The translations under genes were made by a program, and so were the position numbers. From positions 276,860 to 340,859 of the forward strand of contig LS999832.1 of the NCBI GenBank assembly GCA_900537185.1: DNA of 64,000 nucleotides, read 5' to 3'. The number at the start of each line of letters is the position of its first letter. Within the stretch, counting starts at the first letter, position 1. A model generated the notes under the pieces. The model was not told where the DNA came from and did not search any database. It was given only the letters and a program-made list of their open reading frames with translations. Below are positions 6,913 to 15,698 of the stretch, one piece after another. This DNA is from Cytophagales bacterium Alg240-R148. GTDB taxonomy: Bacteria; Bacteroidota; Bacteroidia; Cytophagales; Cyclobacteriaceae.

Positions 6913-9840
6913 TTATTCAACAATCAACCTTTCGGAAGTAACCTTTCCATTGATTTGAATAATTATTAGATAAACACCTTTTTTTACACCTTTTAGGGAG
7001 ATGGTAGGATGGTACGATCCTGTTTGTTTTTTTGTAGATAAAATAACGCGCTCGTTGTTCCTGTCTATGATATCGATAAGCTTGACACTGATATCAGCTT
7101 CTTTGTCCAATACCTCCAAATTTAAGGTAACGGATTCCCGAGCCGGGTTAGGATATGCTATAGGGGAAGGTTTTTCTTCCATTAGGTTTCCTTTAACTCC
7201 CCTGTTTCCCTGGGTAATTAAAAACCTTTCTCCTCCTTCAAATTCCCCTGTTTTGGTATCCGCCTGAATTACATCCAGTAATACTGTTTCTTTTGCATCC
7301 ATTTCAACATTGAAACTAAACCGCAAGGCATGTGTGATTTTTGGGTGCAATTTCAAATTTCTGATGGAAGCTTCTCGGTTCGTAATTAACATGTGCTTGC
7401 TGTCAATTTCCTTTATACCTTCTATTTTTGCCGCTTTTAAGACTTCATAAAATTCTGGTTCGTATTGCACCAATATTTGCCCACCTCTATCAAAAAATGG
7501 TTTTCGAATTCTATCTTTAAATCCTCTGTCAAAAAAGAATAAATCCGCATATTCCCAACTTCGACCATTGCCTCGAACAAAAAGCCCCGTACCAGCTTCA
7601 TTGCTTATATCGTTGTCGTACACAGAAACATTCTTCCAAACAATGTTGTTGTTTCTTCGAACATTCCCACTTACCCCTACATTGAGTTGTTCATTGAACA
7701 TAGGATCCGCTGGAGATACAATCCTTGCCAGCAAACAGAAGTGGTGGATGTCAACCGAAAAATCAGCTGGATTAGGCGGGTACCATGGCACTTCTACGGT
7801 ATAGCTGCCCCCAGGTAATATTGGTGGAATGAGCACGGTGTTGATGAGGTCGCCATGGTCGGTGCCGCTGATGCTGTAATTGTTCCAATGGTTTGGCCAG
7901 TGGAGTCCGGTAGAAGCTTTGGAATAATAAAGAGCCAAATTGGCACAATTGCTAACAATGGAGCTGTTGTTTCTAATTTTTATATACACCCCATTTGGAG
8001 AGAACATTTTAAATTCTGGATTTTGGTGTGTCGTGCCTCCATCCAAGTTTTGTCTTACCCATATATCTTCGCTGATCCACATCGGTCCCGTATCAGGATT
8101 GGGTTCTGCGCCAGTATCGTACCAGCGGTCTCTAGAATACAAATCAAACGAAGGAGTGTTCGGCAACATGGATTGTGCTTGGATAACAGCCGCTTCGGCA
8201 TCCACTAACCCATAACCCATTTCGTTGTTCCAGTCGCCATTAGGGCGCCCACCTGTAGCAGTGTAAGTGTAGGAGCCAACTTTTTGTGCGGACATTTCAA
8301 TGATGTCTTCCACTTCATCGTGGGTTAAACACGGGTTTACCGATAAAATCAGTGCTGCCACCCCTGCTACCATTGGACATGCAGAAGAGGTTCCATTAAA
8401 AGACGCTGTATAATCTGTAAGCGAATACCCATTGCCTCCTTGTCTGTCGGTAGTTGAAATTTTTACTCCAGGTGCCATGATGTCCAATTCAGGTCCATAA
8501 TTGGATCCCCACCCTTCACCATCACAAGAGGTAAAGGATTTTCTTTCGGCGCATTGGCTCATTGCCCCAACGGTTATAATGTCAGAATTACTGCTCGCTG
8601 GGTAAATCACACTGCCGTTGTTGTTTCCAGCGGCAAATACTACTATGGTCCCTAATCCACCGCGTCCACTATTCAGTGCATTAGAAATTGCATTATCGAT
8701 GAGGGCACTTGCCAATGAGTTATGGCCCCATGAATTGGAAATGACTTCAGCGCCATTCAACCAAGCCCAGTTGATGCCATCGGCCAATTCTTGGTTGATG
8801 GTTGGAGATAGAAACAATGCATTGCTTATGGACATAAGTTGGGCATTAGGTGCGATACCTGAAACACCTGTGTTGTTGTCTTGCGTAGCAGACACAATAC
8901 CTGCACATGCAGTTCCATGGCTCCCTAACACTTGTGAAGGGCTTGTACCAGAACCAGTATCAAAACCAGTTCCAAAAGTATTGCCAGCCAAGTCTGGGTG
9001 GTTCATTTCAAATCCATGGTCCAAAACAGCCACCACAACGTCCCTGGAACCTGTGGTAATATCCCAAGCTTCTTCGGCGCGCACATCAATTCCTACTGTT
9101 CCGCCGTATTGCCCGGTATTTTGCATGCCCCATTGGTCTGAATACAAAGGATCATTGGGCGACTGTTCAAAATAATCTGCCATTAAATCTGGTTCAGCTA
9201 CTTCAAAATTTCTGCTTTCGAAGAAAAAGTTGGCATTGTCCAATGCATTACCCACTGAATTTTTGTCACACTGCAACGTATACCACTTTGGCATGAATTT
9301 GTTTTGGCCTACGATGGTAACCTTGCGTTCTTGTGCCATCTTCTGGAGCACTTTTAAGTCTCCCTCATTTATAAGTTTAACATAAAAGTACTGGGATAGA
9401 GCAATTTTATCCTTGCCATCCGTGGTGAAATAAGGAGCGGCATATTGTATGGAAGGGCTGCTTTTTAAGAAAGTCAAATAACCGGAATATGCTTTGGATT
9501 GCATTTTTTCTGCTATTTTCAATTCTGCCCAATAACCATTGCTACTTTTGGCACCTTCCACTTGCTTTAATTTGGCCGCCGTGTTGTCCAATTGGTATTT
9601 TGAAAGAACAGGGGTGCTTTTTAGCCCATTTCGAAAAGCGCTGGCTTTTTCTTTGTTGTCTTCACTTACTACATACACATATTCGGTGTTGAGTTGAAGA
9701 GATTTTTTTTCTCCTTTATAATAATAAAAGTAGTCCTGGGCTGATACTTTTAACCCGCTGAGCAAGAAAATGCCAATAAAGAAAAGCATTCGCTGCCATT
9801 GGTCGCTTTTTATTTTTGCGACATGTAATTGTAGTTGCAT
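6913..9840 (-). CDS. Secreted S8 subtilisin-like serine peptidase with type IX sorting domain
   Basis: From the ATG ending at 9840 the protein has about 975 residues and a signal peptide ending LLSGLKVSAQ. Upstream in-frame ATGs exist (9864, 9951); a TAGATTTG -7 element at 9886-9893 rules against 9951. An N-terminal prodomain precedes the catalytic domain, where the triad is visible: Asp274 in AVLDHGF, His308 in GSHGTACAG and Ser485 in NGTSSACPMVAG. Several beta-rich segments follow, then a Por secretion tail starting AYPNPARESVTLNLEV and ending SERLIVE. Expected on the surface or in the medium, degrading protein. Terminator at 6865-6888. Confidence 0.94.
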   Translation of the reverse strand: MQLQLHVAKIKSDQWQRMLFFIGIFLLSGLKVSAQDYFYYYKGEKKSLQLNTEYVYVVSEDNKEKASAFRNGLKSTPVLSKYQLDNTAAKLKQVEGAKSSNGYWAELKIAEKMQSKAYSGYLTFLKSSPSIQYAAPYFTTDGKDKIALSQYFYVKLINEGDLKVLQKMAQERKVTIVGQNKFMPKWYTLQCDKNSVGNALDNANFFFESRNFEVAEPDLMADYFEQSPNDPLYSDQWGMQNTGQYGGTVGIDVRAEEAWDITTGSRDVVVAVLDHGFEMNHPDLAGNTFGTGFDTGSGTSPSQVLGSHGTACAGIVSATQDNNTGVSGIAPNAQLMSISNALFLSPTINQELADGINWAWLNGAEVISNSWGHNSLASALIDNAISNALNSGRGGLGTIVVFAAGNNNGSVIYPASSNSDIITVGAMSQCAERKSFTSCDGEGWGSNYGPELDIMAPGVKISTTDRQGGNGYSLTDYTASFNGTSSACPMVAGVAALILSVNPCLTHDEVEDIIEMSAQKVGSYTYTATGGRPNGDWNNEMGYGLVDAEAAVIQAQSMLPNTPSFDLYSRDRWYDTGAEPNPDTGPMWISEDIWVRQNLDGGTTHQNPEFKMFSPNGVYIKIRNNSSIVSNCANLALYYSKASTGLHWPNHWNNYSISGTDHGDLINTVLIPPILPGGSYTVEVPWYPPNPADFSVDIHHFCLLARIVSPADPMFNEQLNVGVSGNVRRNNNIVWKNVSVYDNDISNEAGTGLFVRGNGRSWEYADLFFFDRGFKDRIRKPFFDRGGQILVQYEPEFYEVLKAAKIEGIKEIDSKHMLITNREASIRNLKLHPKITHALRFSFNVEMDAKETVLLDVIQADTKTGEFEGGERFLITQGNRGVKGNLMEEKPSPIAYPNPARESVTLNLEVLDKEADISVKLIDIIDRNNERVILSTKKQTGSYHPTISLKGVKKGVYLIIIQINGKVTSERLIVE

Positions 9841-9885
9841 AATTGGTTTGTTTAAGTAATACATATTGGCTGTAATAGTATGTTC

Positions 9886-9893
9886 CAAATCTA
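9886..9893 (-). promoter_or_regulatory. Candidate -7 element for the S8 peptidase gene
   Basis: Minus strand reads TAGATTTG, a perfect TAnnTTTG. No clear TTG at the proper -33 distance. Transcription would begin near 9879, upstream of the ATGs at 9864 and 9840. Confidence 0.5.
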
Positions 9894-10074
9894 GTAAGGT
9901 AAACTGGTTGATTTGGAGGGGTTTACCCCGAATTGGAAAGGGGAAAAACACCCTTTATTTTGGATGGATTTTCTAAGTGTATTTAAGTAGTTGCAGTAGC
10001 AAATGTCCAGAACCCCATTTTTTTTTTACAACAAAACTGTTGGTTGGAATGATGGAAAAATTTAGGACTATGGT

Positions 10075-10082
10075 TACATTTG
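10075..10082 (+). promoter_or_regulatory. Candidate -7 element for the kinase-phosphatase operon
   Basis: TACATTTG, a perfect Bacteroidota -7 match, 16 nt before the ATG at 10099. A well-spaced TTG was not found. Confidence 0.5.
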
Positions 10083-10098
10083 CCCAACTCCTGTAAAA

Positions 10099-11082
10099 AT
10101 GAATAAAAAGTTAGAAGTGTTTGTGTTAGAGTGCACCCATGGTACCCATATTACCAAAGTGGAAGAAGTGCAATCTTTATGGAGTGGTTATGGTCATATT
10201 TATAGGGTATTGGTGTCAGGAGGGATACACAGTTCTGTGATTTTGAAGCACGTTGCCTACCCAAATGCAAACCAACACCCAAAAGGATGGAATACTTCGG
10301 AATCGCACAATAGGAAGCTAAAGTCTTATACCGTAGAAACGCATTGGTACAAGCAATATGCCGAACATGTACAGGTGCGAATTCCACAGTGTTTTGGAGT
10401 AAAAGTTTTGGAGGAGGAGGTGTTATTGGTTCTAGAAGATTTGAACCAAGCTGGTTTTGATTTGAGAAAAACAGACGCCAACCTTCAAGACGTACATCTT
10501 TGTTTGCAATGGTTGGCCGGCTTTCATGCACAGCATCTTGGAGTGGTGCCTGAAGGGTTGTGGTCCATTGGTACGTATTGGCATTTGGATACGCGCCCTG
10601 ATGAATGGACAGCAATGCCTAAAGGCCCTGTAAAAGACCAGGCAAAGACCATGGACTCGATTCTCAATGGTGCTCGTTTCCAGACATTGGTGCATGGAGA
10701 TGCTAAATTGGCTAATTTTTGTTTTTCAAAAACAGGAAGCGTTGCGGCAGTGGACTTTCAATATATAGGCGGTGGTTGCGGCATAAAAGATGTTGTCTAT
10801 TTTATAGGCAGTTGTTTTAATGAATTGGATTGCGAGAAATATGCAGACGCTCTTTTAGATTACTATTTTGATGCCCTCAAAATACGATTGAATGCAAATA
10901 ACAATACTATAGACTTTAATGCTCTTGAAACAGAGTGGCGATTGCTTTATGCGGTTGCCTGGACTGATTTTAATCGATTTTTAATTGGTTGGAGTCCTGG
11001 GCATTGGAAGTTGCACCAATACAGTGAAAAGATGACTGCTCAGGTAATGTCCAATATTAAATCGGGTGGGTATGGAAGTTGA
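10099..11082 (+). CDS. Phosphotransferase/kinase of the APH-ecdysteroid-kinase-like family
   Basis: 327 residues with a protein-kinase-like small-molecule kinase fold. Landmarks: ATP-lobe segment around [19 protein letters not shown], hinge [13 protein letters not shown], catalytic HGDAKLANF (His199, Asp201, Asn206) and metal-binding VDFQYIGGG (Asp219). This HGD...N / DFQ pattern fits the oxidoreductase/ecdysteroid-kinase-like group better than classical aminoglycoside kinases. The substrate is unknown, probably a hydroxylated small molecule. Its last 11 nt overlap the start of the phosphatase gene, so the two are translationally coupled. Confidence 0.85.
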   Translation: MNKKLEVFVLECTHGTHITKVEEVQSLWSGYGHIYRVLVSGGIHSSVILKHVAYPNANQHPKGWNTSESHNRKLKSYTVETHWYKQYAEHVQVRIPQCFGVKVLEEEVLLVLEDLNQAGFDLRKTDANLQDVHLCLQWLAGFHAQHLGVVPEGLWSIGTYWHLDTRPDEWTAMPKGPVKDQAKTMDSILNGARFQTLVHGDAKLANFCFSKTGSVAAVDFQYIGGGCGIKDVVYFIGSCFNELDCEKYADALLDYYFDALKIRLNANNNTIDFNALETEWRLLYAVAWTDFNRFLIGWSPGHWKLHQYSEKMTAQVMSNIKSGGYGS

Positions 11083-11941
11083 TACCATTTTGCAGCTGCA
11101 GACAATCGCAGAAAAAGTAGCGGTAGAAGCTGGCGGTTACATCACTGCCGCGCCGAAACCAAATAATGTTGGGCATAAAATAAATGGAAGTTCCTTGGCC
11201 TCTCAAGTAGTTACTAAGGTGGATGTAGAGGTCCAGGAATTGATTCTTAAAAAGTTGCAACCATCGGTAGAACGATTGGACCTTGGCATTATGGCAGAAG
11301 AATCCGAAGTGCAAACAGGGTGTTTTAAAAAAGCCTTTTATTGGTGCATTGATCCAATAGATGGGACTTTAAATTTTATAAACCAACGACCTGGGTTTGC
11401 CGTTTCAATTGCATTGGTAGATCAGAATGGCGCACCAGTGGTTGGTGTAGTTTATGACCCTGTCCGCAGCATGTTGTACAGTGCTTCCATTGGCAATGGG
11501 GCCAAGATAAATGGAAGGCCTTGGCGCCTTGTTTCTAAAAAGTCAAATAGTTTGTTTTGTGACCACAGTTTCTATACCCATAACAAGCGGGTGTTGTGGG
11601 AGCAATATTTGAATGGTTTGTTGCTTTCTACTAACGAGCGATTTGAAATACAACCGTATCAAGGCGCTGTACTGAATGCAATTGGGGCTCTTCGGCACCA
11701 AAACGGGCTATATTTGAAGTTTCCTAAAAATAAAAAAGGAGGCGGGTGTTATTGGGACTTTGCCGCTACCACATGCATGGCCAACGAAATGGATGCCCAA
11801 GCTATAAATTTTGATAGCCGGCGTCTTGCTTTTTATGAAAGAAAAGATGTTTTTATGAATGAAAAGGGTGTTTTATTTGCAAACAATAAACAGTGGGCCA
11901 ATCGCTTAATTCAAGATAAAGCAAATAGCCCTACGTTTTAA
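11072..11941 (+). CDS. Inositol-monophosphatase/CysQ-like phosphatase
   Basis: 289 residues from the ATG at 11072 (a GTG at 11066 is also in frame). Metal-site motifs of the family are present: IMAEES (Glu76/Glu77), [12 protein letters not shown] (Asp94, Asp97) and YWDFAAT (Asp229). It should be a Mg-dependent, lithium-sensitive type phosphomonoesterase acting on inositol phosphate, a nucleotide 3'-phosphate or a sugar phosphate; I cannot pick among these. The start lies inside the kinase gene, which suggests paired control of one phosphorylated metabolite. Confidence 0.9.
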   Translation: MEVDTILQLQTIAEKVAVEAGGYITAAPKPNNVGHKINGSSLASQVVTKVDVEVQELILKKLQPSVERLDLGIMAEESEVQTGCFKKAFYWCIDPIDGTLNFINQRPGFAVSIALVDQNGAPVVGVVYDPVRSMLYSASIGNGAKINGRPWRLVSKKSNSLFCDHSFYTHNKRVLWEQYLNGLLLSTNERFEIQPYQGAVLNAIGALRHQNGLYLKFPKNKKGGGCYWDFAATTCMANEMDAQAINFDSRRLAFYERKDVFMNEKGVLFANNKQWANRLIQDKANSPTF

Positions 11942-12016
11942 TATTTACTCCCCTGTTCTCCATTTTAATTTCCTCTAAATCGAAAGCAATTTAAATTTTT
12001 ATGGGCTCGTCGGTGT

Positions 12017-12394
12017 TTAAAACATTGTGTTGTTGTGGGCCATGTTGGTAGGAACTGCTTGGATGGCATCCCAATGTTCGATGATTTTACCGGCACCATC
12101 AAACCGAAAGAAGTCCATCGTAACATATTGATCATTCCCGGGCCAAGTTTGGTGGGTGTGTAAGGCCACCATATCTCCCTGTCCGATGCACCTTAAAAAT
12201 TGTATGGATTTTTCAGGGTATTCGTTTTGCATTTTATTAAAATAGGCAATAAACCCATCTTTTCCGTCTTCAACATCCGGGTTGTGCTGGATGTATTGGT
12301 TTCCAACATACTGTTTTACAGCTTCAGCTGCCTTGCCTTCATAGGCCATTTGGTAAAAATTAATGGCATTGCTTTTGTTTTTTTCGACGTCCAT
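12017..12394 (-). CDS. SnoaL-like / NTF2-family protein
   Basis: 125 residues from the ATG ending at 12394 (MDVEKNKSNAINFYQ). The frame stays open up to 12520, but that would run through the hairpin at 12469-12503 and into the stop of the next gene, so 12394 is preferred. The pattern AINFYQMAYEGKAAEAVKQYVG, YIQHNPDV, GDMVALHTHQTW and ffRFDGAGKIIEHWDAIQAVP is typical of SnoaL-like polyketide-cyclase relatives, small alpha+beta-barrel proteins with varied or unknown activities. Cytoplasmic. Confidence 0.85.
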   Translation of the reverse strand: MDVEKNKSNAINFYQMAYEGKAAEAVKQYVGNQYIQHNPDVEDGKDGFIAYFNKMQNEYPEKSIQFLRCIGQGDMVALHTHQTWPGNDQYVTMDFFRFDGAGKIIEHWDAIQAVPTNMAHNNTMF

Positions 12395-12468
12395 ACCTTT
12401 TAAAAGTTTGTATAAAAAAATATAACTGTTCAAGTCAAAAAAAGGTTCTTGAAGTGGCATGTAAAAAC

Positions 12469-12503
12469 GCCGTTGTCTATACAAAATCGACGCAGACAAC
12501 GGC
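12469..12503. terminator. Bidirectional hairpin terminator
   Basis: Perfect 10-bp inverted repeat GCCGTTGTCT / AGACAACGGC (12469-12478, 12494-12503), 15-nt loop, with a five-T tract at both ends (one per strand). It lies just after the cupredoxin-like stop on the minus strand and separates that gene from the SnoaL-like gene. Confidence 0.85.
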
Positions 12504-12509
12504 TTTTTG

Positions 12510-12872
12510 TTACTTAACAATTAATGTATAGGTAGGCGTAGGGTTTAAAGGACAAAAATAGACATATGTGCCCTTTTGTAAAGTTACTATGTTGGATTGT
12601 CCTGTTTTACCATTGGTGACCGTGTTTTTCAAATAGGCGGCTTTGATGTGTTTTTTTTCATCGTTTTGTGGTGCTAAAACAAACCCCACTTCATGGTCTA
12701 CACCTTTGTTTTTAATTTCAAAAACATAGGGTTGTCCGGCTTTTAATTCTAAGTTTTTCTGTTCAAAGGCGCCTTTGGTTTGGGTTAATTCTACTGTCTT
12801 AGCTGTTTGTGCCTGAGCATTTTGAGATCCTATTACAAGGAAGAACAGCGCAATTGCAAGTATATTTTTCAT
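12510..12872 (-). CDS. Cupredoxin-like periplasmic protein with incomplete copper site
   Basis: 120 residues with a signal peptide (MKNILAIALFFLVIGSQNAQAQ). The beta-sandwich pattern LELKAGQPYVFEIKNKGVDHEVGF and GTYVYFCPLNPTPTYTLIV fits cupredoxins (plastocyanin/azurin fold). One His (VDHEV) and the Cys (YFCPL) sit at the ligand positions, but the second His and the Met normally following the Cys are absent: the loop reads CPLNPTPTY. It may bind copper differently or not at all. The gene follows the AhpD-like gene by 11 nt, so the two form an operon. Confidence 0.8.
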   Translation of the reverse strand: MKNILAIALFFLVIGSQNAQAQTAKTVELTQTKGAFEQKNLELKAGQPYVFEIKNKGVDHEVGFVLAPQNDEKKHIKAAYLKNTVTNGKTGQSNIVTLQKGTYVYFCPLNPTPTYTLIVK

Positions 12873-12883
12873 GTTGTTATATT

Positions 12884-13438
12884 TTAAACATTGATAGAGT
12901 TGTTTTCTAGAGCGGGTGCCAAAGGAAAGTCAATTTCAAATCCGGCAATATTGTGGATTAGGTTGGATATTGTTTTGTCCCCAACCACCAATAAAACATC
13001 GATTAAATTGGCCTCGGAATAACCTGCATCAAAAAATGCTTGTTTGGTTGCCTCTGCTACTTTTCCTCTATGCACTACAACTTCTTTTGTGAAAACAGCC
13101 AATGCATTTAGTTTTGTGTCAAAAGTTGCTGCTCCTGTTCTGATTTCAAAAATTTGTTCTTCCGTAAAACCGTTCATTTTACCGATGGCGGTATGGGCCG
13201 ATTGGCAATACCTGCAATCATTTATTTGGCTTGTAACAAGGTTGATTATTTCTCTTTCCTTTGCCCTTAGAGTTGATTTTCTGTTTTGCAAAGCCAAATA
13301 GTCTCCTAAAGCGGTTTCATTTTTTGCGTAATAGGCATAAAGATTGGGTACAAACCCAATGCTACTATTTAACTGATCGAATATTAATTGATTCTTTTCG
13401 GATACTTCTTCTTTAGAAGGAACTGTGAAATTTTTCAT
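12884..13438 (-). CDS. AhpD/carboxymuconolactone decarboxylase-like protein
   Basis: 184 residues from the ATG ending at 13438 (MKNFTVPSKEE); another ATG at 13462 is in frame. The CxxC-x3-H site is visible as CRYCQSAH (Cys75, Cys78, His82), preceded by EREIINLVTSQIN, as in AhpD-type alkylhydroperoxidases. Such proteins use the two Cys to reduce or relay electrons to peroxides. It is the first gene of a two-gene operon with the cupredoxin-like gene and lies just downstream of the AraC regulator on the same strand. Confidence 0.9.
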   Translation of the reverse strand: MKNFTVPSKEEVSEKNQLIFDQLNSSIGFVPNLYAYYAKNETALGDYLALQNRKSTLRAKEREIINLVTSQINDCRYCQSAHTAIGKMNGFTEEQIFEIRTGAATFDTKLNALAVFTKEVVVHRGKVAEATKQAFFDAGYSEANLIDVLLVVGDKTISNLIHNIAGFEIDFPLAPALENNSINV

Positions 13439-13502
13439 AATTGTTGTTTTTGTATGATTCAAAGGTCACAGTTTTTGAATTCGGAATAGTAGGCAACTAT
13501 TC

Positions 13503-14339
13503 CTAAAGAGTTGTCAATTTTTCCTTTTTGTATCCAACTGGAGACATCCCTTGCTGTTTTTTAAAAAAACGACTGAAAGATTGTACGTCTTCGTACCCCA
13601 ATTCGTAGGCAATTTCCGTTATTGATTTGTCTGTATAGTGCAACAAGCGCTTTGCTTCTAACATAATTCGGTTTTGGACGTAATACAAGGGTGGCTTCTT
13701 ACCTAATTGAGCGAATAAATTGGAGAGCGTTTTAGGAGATTTATACAACAACTTGGCATATTCCGATACAGTATGGTGGGTCTTAAAATGTTGTTCTATT
13801 AAGAAGTTGTACTGCCGTACAATGTTCTGGTCTTCCATTTCAAACTTGTCCAAGCCTGTTTGTGACTTGTAAATTCTAGTGGAAAGTATCAACAGGCGTT
13901 TTAACATCATCTGCAGCATTTCCAACTGTAAACCGTCATTGGCTTCCATTTCCATTTCAAAAGTTGTCCAAAATAGTTCGAATTTTTTCAATTCGTCCGA
14001 AGGTAGGTGGAACACCGGAACTCGGGAAGCACCAAAAAAAAGTACGCCTTTGCATCCTATTTCTTTGTCGTGGTCCAAAATGCAATAAAAGGAACGGTTG
14101 AATCTGGCCATTTTAATTTGCCCTACTCGTTTTACTTGAATGTTGTGAAAGTCAGTCAAACAAAGCATATCGTTTTTAGAAAATTGAAAGCTTTTGTTGT
14201 CCACTATGAGTTCGGAATGCTCGTCCAAAAACCATACAAGTGTAAGGGCTTGTTCTTTTTTTTCTTTGAGCAAGTAGCAGTTTTTAGAAGTGATGTTCTG
14301 TAGTTCTAAGTATTCATCTGAGCTGCCATTGAAGATCAT
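13503..14339 (-). CDS. AraC-family transcriptional regulator
   Basis: 278 residues. The N-terminal half has a cupin-like sensor pattern (YLELQNITSKNCYLLKEK, LVWFLDEHSELIVDNKSFQFSKNDMLCLTD). The C-terminal hundred residues contain two HTH motifs: SVSEYAKLLYKSPKTLSNLF and SITEIAYELGYEDVQSFSRFFKK, ending MSPVGYKK as is usual. It lies 64 bp upstream of the AhpD-like/cupredoxin-like operon on the same strand and may control it (inference). Confidence 0.93.
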   Translation of the reverse strand: MIFNGSSDEYLELQNITSKNCYLLKEKKEQALTLVWFLDEHSELIVDNKSFQFSKNDMLCLTDFHNIQVKRVGQIKMARFNRSFYCILDHDKEIGCKGVLFFGASRVPVFHLPSDELKKFELFWTTFEMEMEANDGLQLEMLQMMLKRLLILSTRIYKSQTGLDKFEMEDQNIVRQYNFLIEQHFKTHHTVSEYAKLLYKSPKTLSNLFAQLGKKPPLYYVQNRIMLEAKRLLHYTDKSITEIAYELGYEDVQSFSRFFKKQQGMSPVGYKKEKLTTL

Positions 14340-14481
14340 ATGGAGTTTTTTTTGTAAAAGTAAGGAGTAGGGAAGGAGGAGAGTGTCGGCTTCGCGAAGT
14401 TTTAGTTTCTTAGCAGGAGAATAGCATGTTTTTATTTATGTTTTTTAGTTGCAGCAATAGAAGGGGGCGGTGCTTTGTTTA

Positions 14482-14511
14482 AATTGTTTTATAATTGTTT
14501 TATAATTGTTT
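14482..14511. repeat. 11-bp tandem repeat, about 2.7 copies
   Basis: AATTGTTTTAT repeated twice in full plus AATTGTTT. It lies 30-59 nt before the hypothetical gene at 14541, where a -33 region would fall. Confidence 0.7.
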
Positions 14512-14540
14512 GTTCCGGTTTTATACAAAAGTAGTAACAC

Positions 14541-15128
14541 ATGTTATACATTAAATTGAACATTTCTGACAATTCCTGTTTCAGTGAATTTCAAAAACTT
14601 TTTGATCACATGGTGGCTACAAGGCAACCAGATTACGATATGGAAGAAGATAGCCCCACAATTGATTGGGACACTATGTCGGCACAAGAAATAGAAAATT
14701 ATTTTGACAGCAAGGACAGCAACAACCCGGTAGAAATAAATAAAATCAAAAGATTTAAAAACCTCTTTCCACCAGAGGCTCAATTGTATTTGGCACAATA
14801 CCATCAAAAAGGCGACTCAAAAATGAATGATTTGGCCGATTCAGAGATCTTGGGGTGGATGGATTATCTGGAGTTCAATTTAGAGGTGGATATGGACCAA
14901 TTGGACAAAATAGACGATGCACAAGGGATGGTTCAGTTTTCAACTGGCAATTTTCCATATGGAGGGATGGAACGTTTGTTGTTGGTTTTGAAAGCGTTTG
15001 GATTAACCCCAGTTGAAATTTTCAATGGTTTCTCCGTTTGTGACCTTTTATGGCAATCTGATTTTGATTATGAGGTAGTGGAAATTCCTGACAAAACGAA
15101 AATCTACCTCGATTCTTTCAAAAAATAG
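14541..15128 (+). CDS. Hypothetical acidic cytoplasmic protein
   Basis: 195 residues, no signal peptide or membrane segment, strongly acidic in the first half (DMEEDSPTIDWDTMSAQEIENYFDSKD). The C-terminal half has a more ordered look (FPYGGMERLLLVLKAFGLTPVEIFNGFSVCDLLW). I do not recognise a family. Codon use resembles the neighbours. It is followed by the longest gene-poor stretch of this part of the window. Confidence 0.7.
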   Translation: MLYIKLNISDNSCFSEFQKLFDHMVATRQPDYDMEEDSPTIDWDTMSAQEIENYFDSKDSNNPVEINKIKRFKNLFPPEAQLYLAQYHQKGDSKMNDLADSEILGWMDYLEFNLEVDMDQLDKIDDAQGMVQFSTGNFPYGGMERLLLVLKAFGLTPVEIFNGFSVCDLLWQSDFDYEVVEIPDKTKIYLDSFKK

Positions 15129-15698
15129 GAGGGCGGCAAAGATTGGAGCCATCGACTTCTGTTGTTTAAAGAATGGTTCGCCAACCTATAACTGAGCGTC
15201 CATTGTCTAATGTATAAGCGCTGTTTAAAGGAGATTTGCTTTAATTTTTTGTATGTGAGGTAGCATTTTTCAATTGCCAATTATGGACCTCTATAGATCT
15301 CTCTGCTTTGCGGTCCGTCCTAGTTCCAATAAAACACATTTCTAAGTTGTACTTCCAAGGCATTGAAACCGACTGGTCGCATGCTTAATCAGTGACAATT
15401 ATTACGCAAGGTCCGAAACAACGGTTGTTCGGTGATTCAAATACATACTCCAATATATTAAACTACGTCCATCCCCCATTTTATAGGAATCAGACAAGGG
15501 ATTCTTAGGATCCAACGGATAAAAAATCAATGTGGGTATAAAATACAGTGAAATATTAATTGTTTTAAACAACAAAAAAAAGAGTGTTTCGTGTATGGTA
15601 TAAATTAAGAATTGCTTTTACCTTGCGGCCCCATTTAATTGGGGTTTGCAGTGGTTTTGAAAAGAATAAAACAGTAAAAGAAAAAACAGTAAAAGTTC
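15129..15698. other. 570-bp gene-poor stretch with possible decayed coding remnants
   Basis: No intact gene. The minus strand contains two short open segments whose translations resemble one another (see 15166-15363 and 15402-15545). The last 130 bp are AT-rich and should hold the promoter of the gene at 15699; TTTTACCTTGC near 15616-15626 is only an approximate -7 match. Confidence 0.5.
15166..15363 (-). pseudogene. Possible pseudogene remnant
   Basis: From an ATG ending at 15363 the minus strand reads MPWKYNLEMCFIGTRTD... for 40 codons, meets a TAA at 15241-15243, and stays open in the same frame for 24 more codons containing SPLNSAYTLDNGRSVIGW before a stop at 15166. The composition is protein-like. 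A second segment at 15402-15545 on the same strand contains NPLSDSYKMGDGRSLIYW, matching at 8 of 18 positions with synonymous codon differences. I do not recognise the family; this could be chance. Confidence 0.3.

Noticed and set aside
8618..9175. Plus-strand open frame of 185 codons inside the S8 peptidase gene
   Set aside because: It is antisense to the catalytic domain, where every subtilase motif is intact on the minus strand, and has no family features of its own.
12395..12520. Extension of the SnoaL-like gene to 12520
   Set aside because: It would run through the bidirectional hairpin at 12469-12503 and overlap the cupredoxin-like stop codon.
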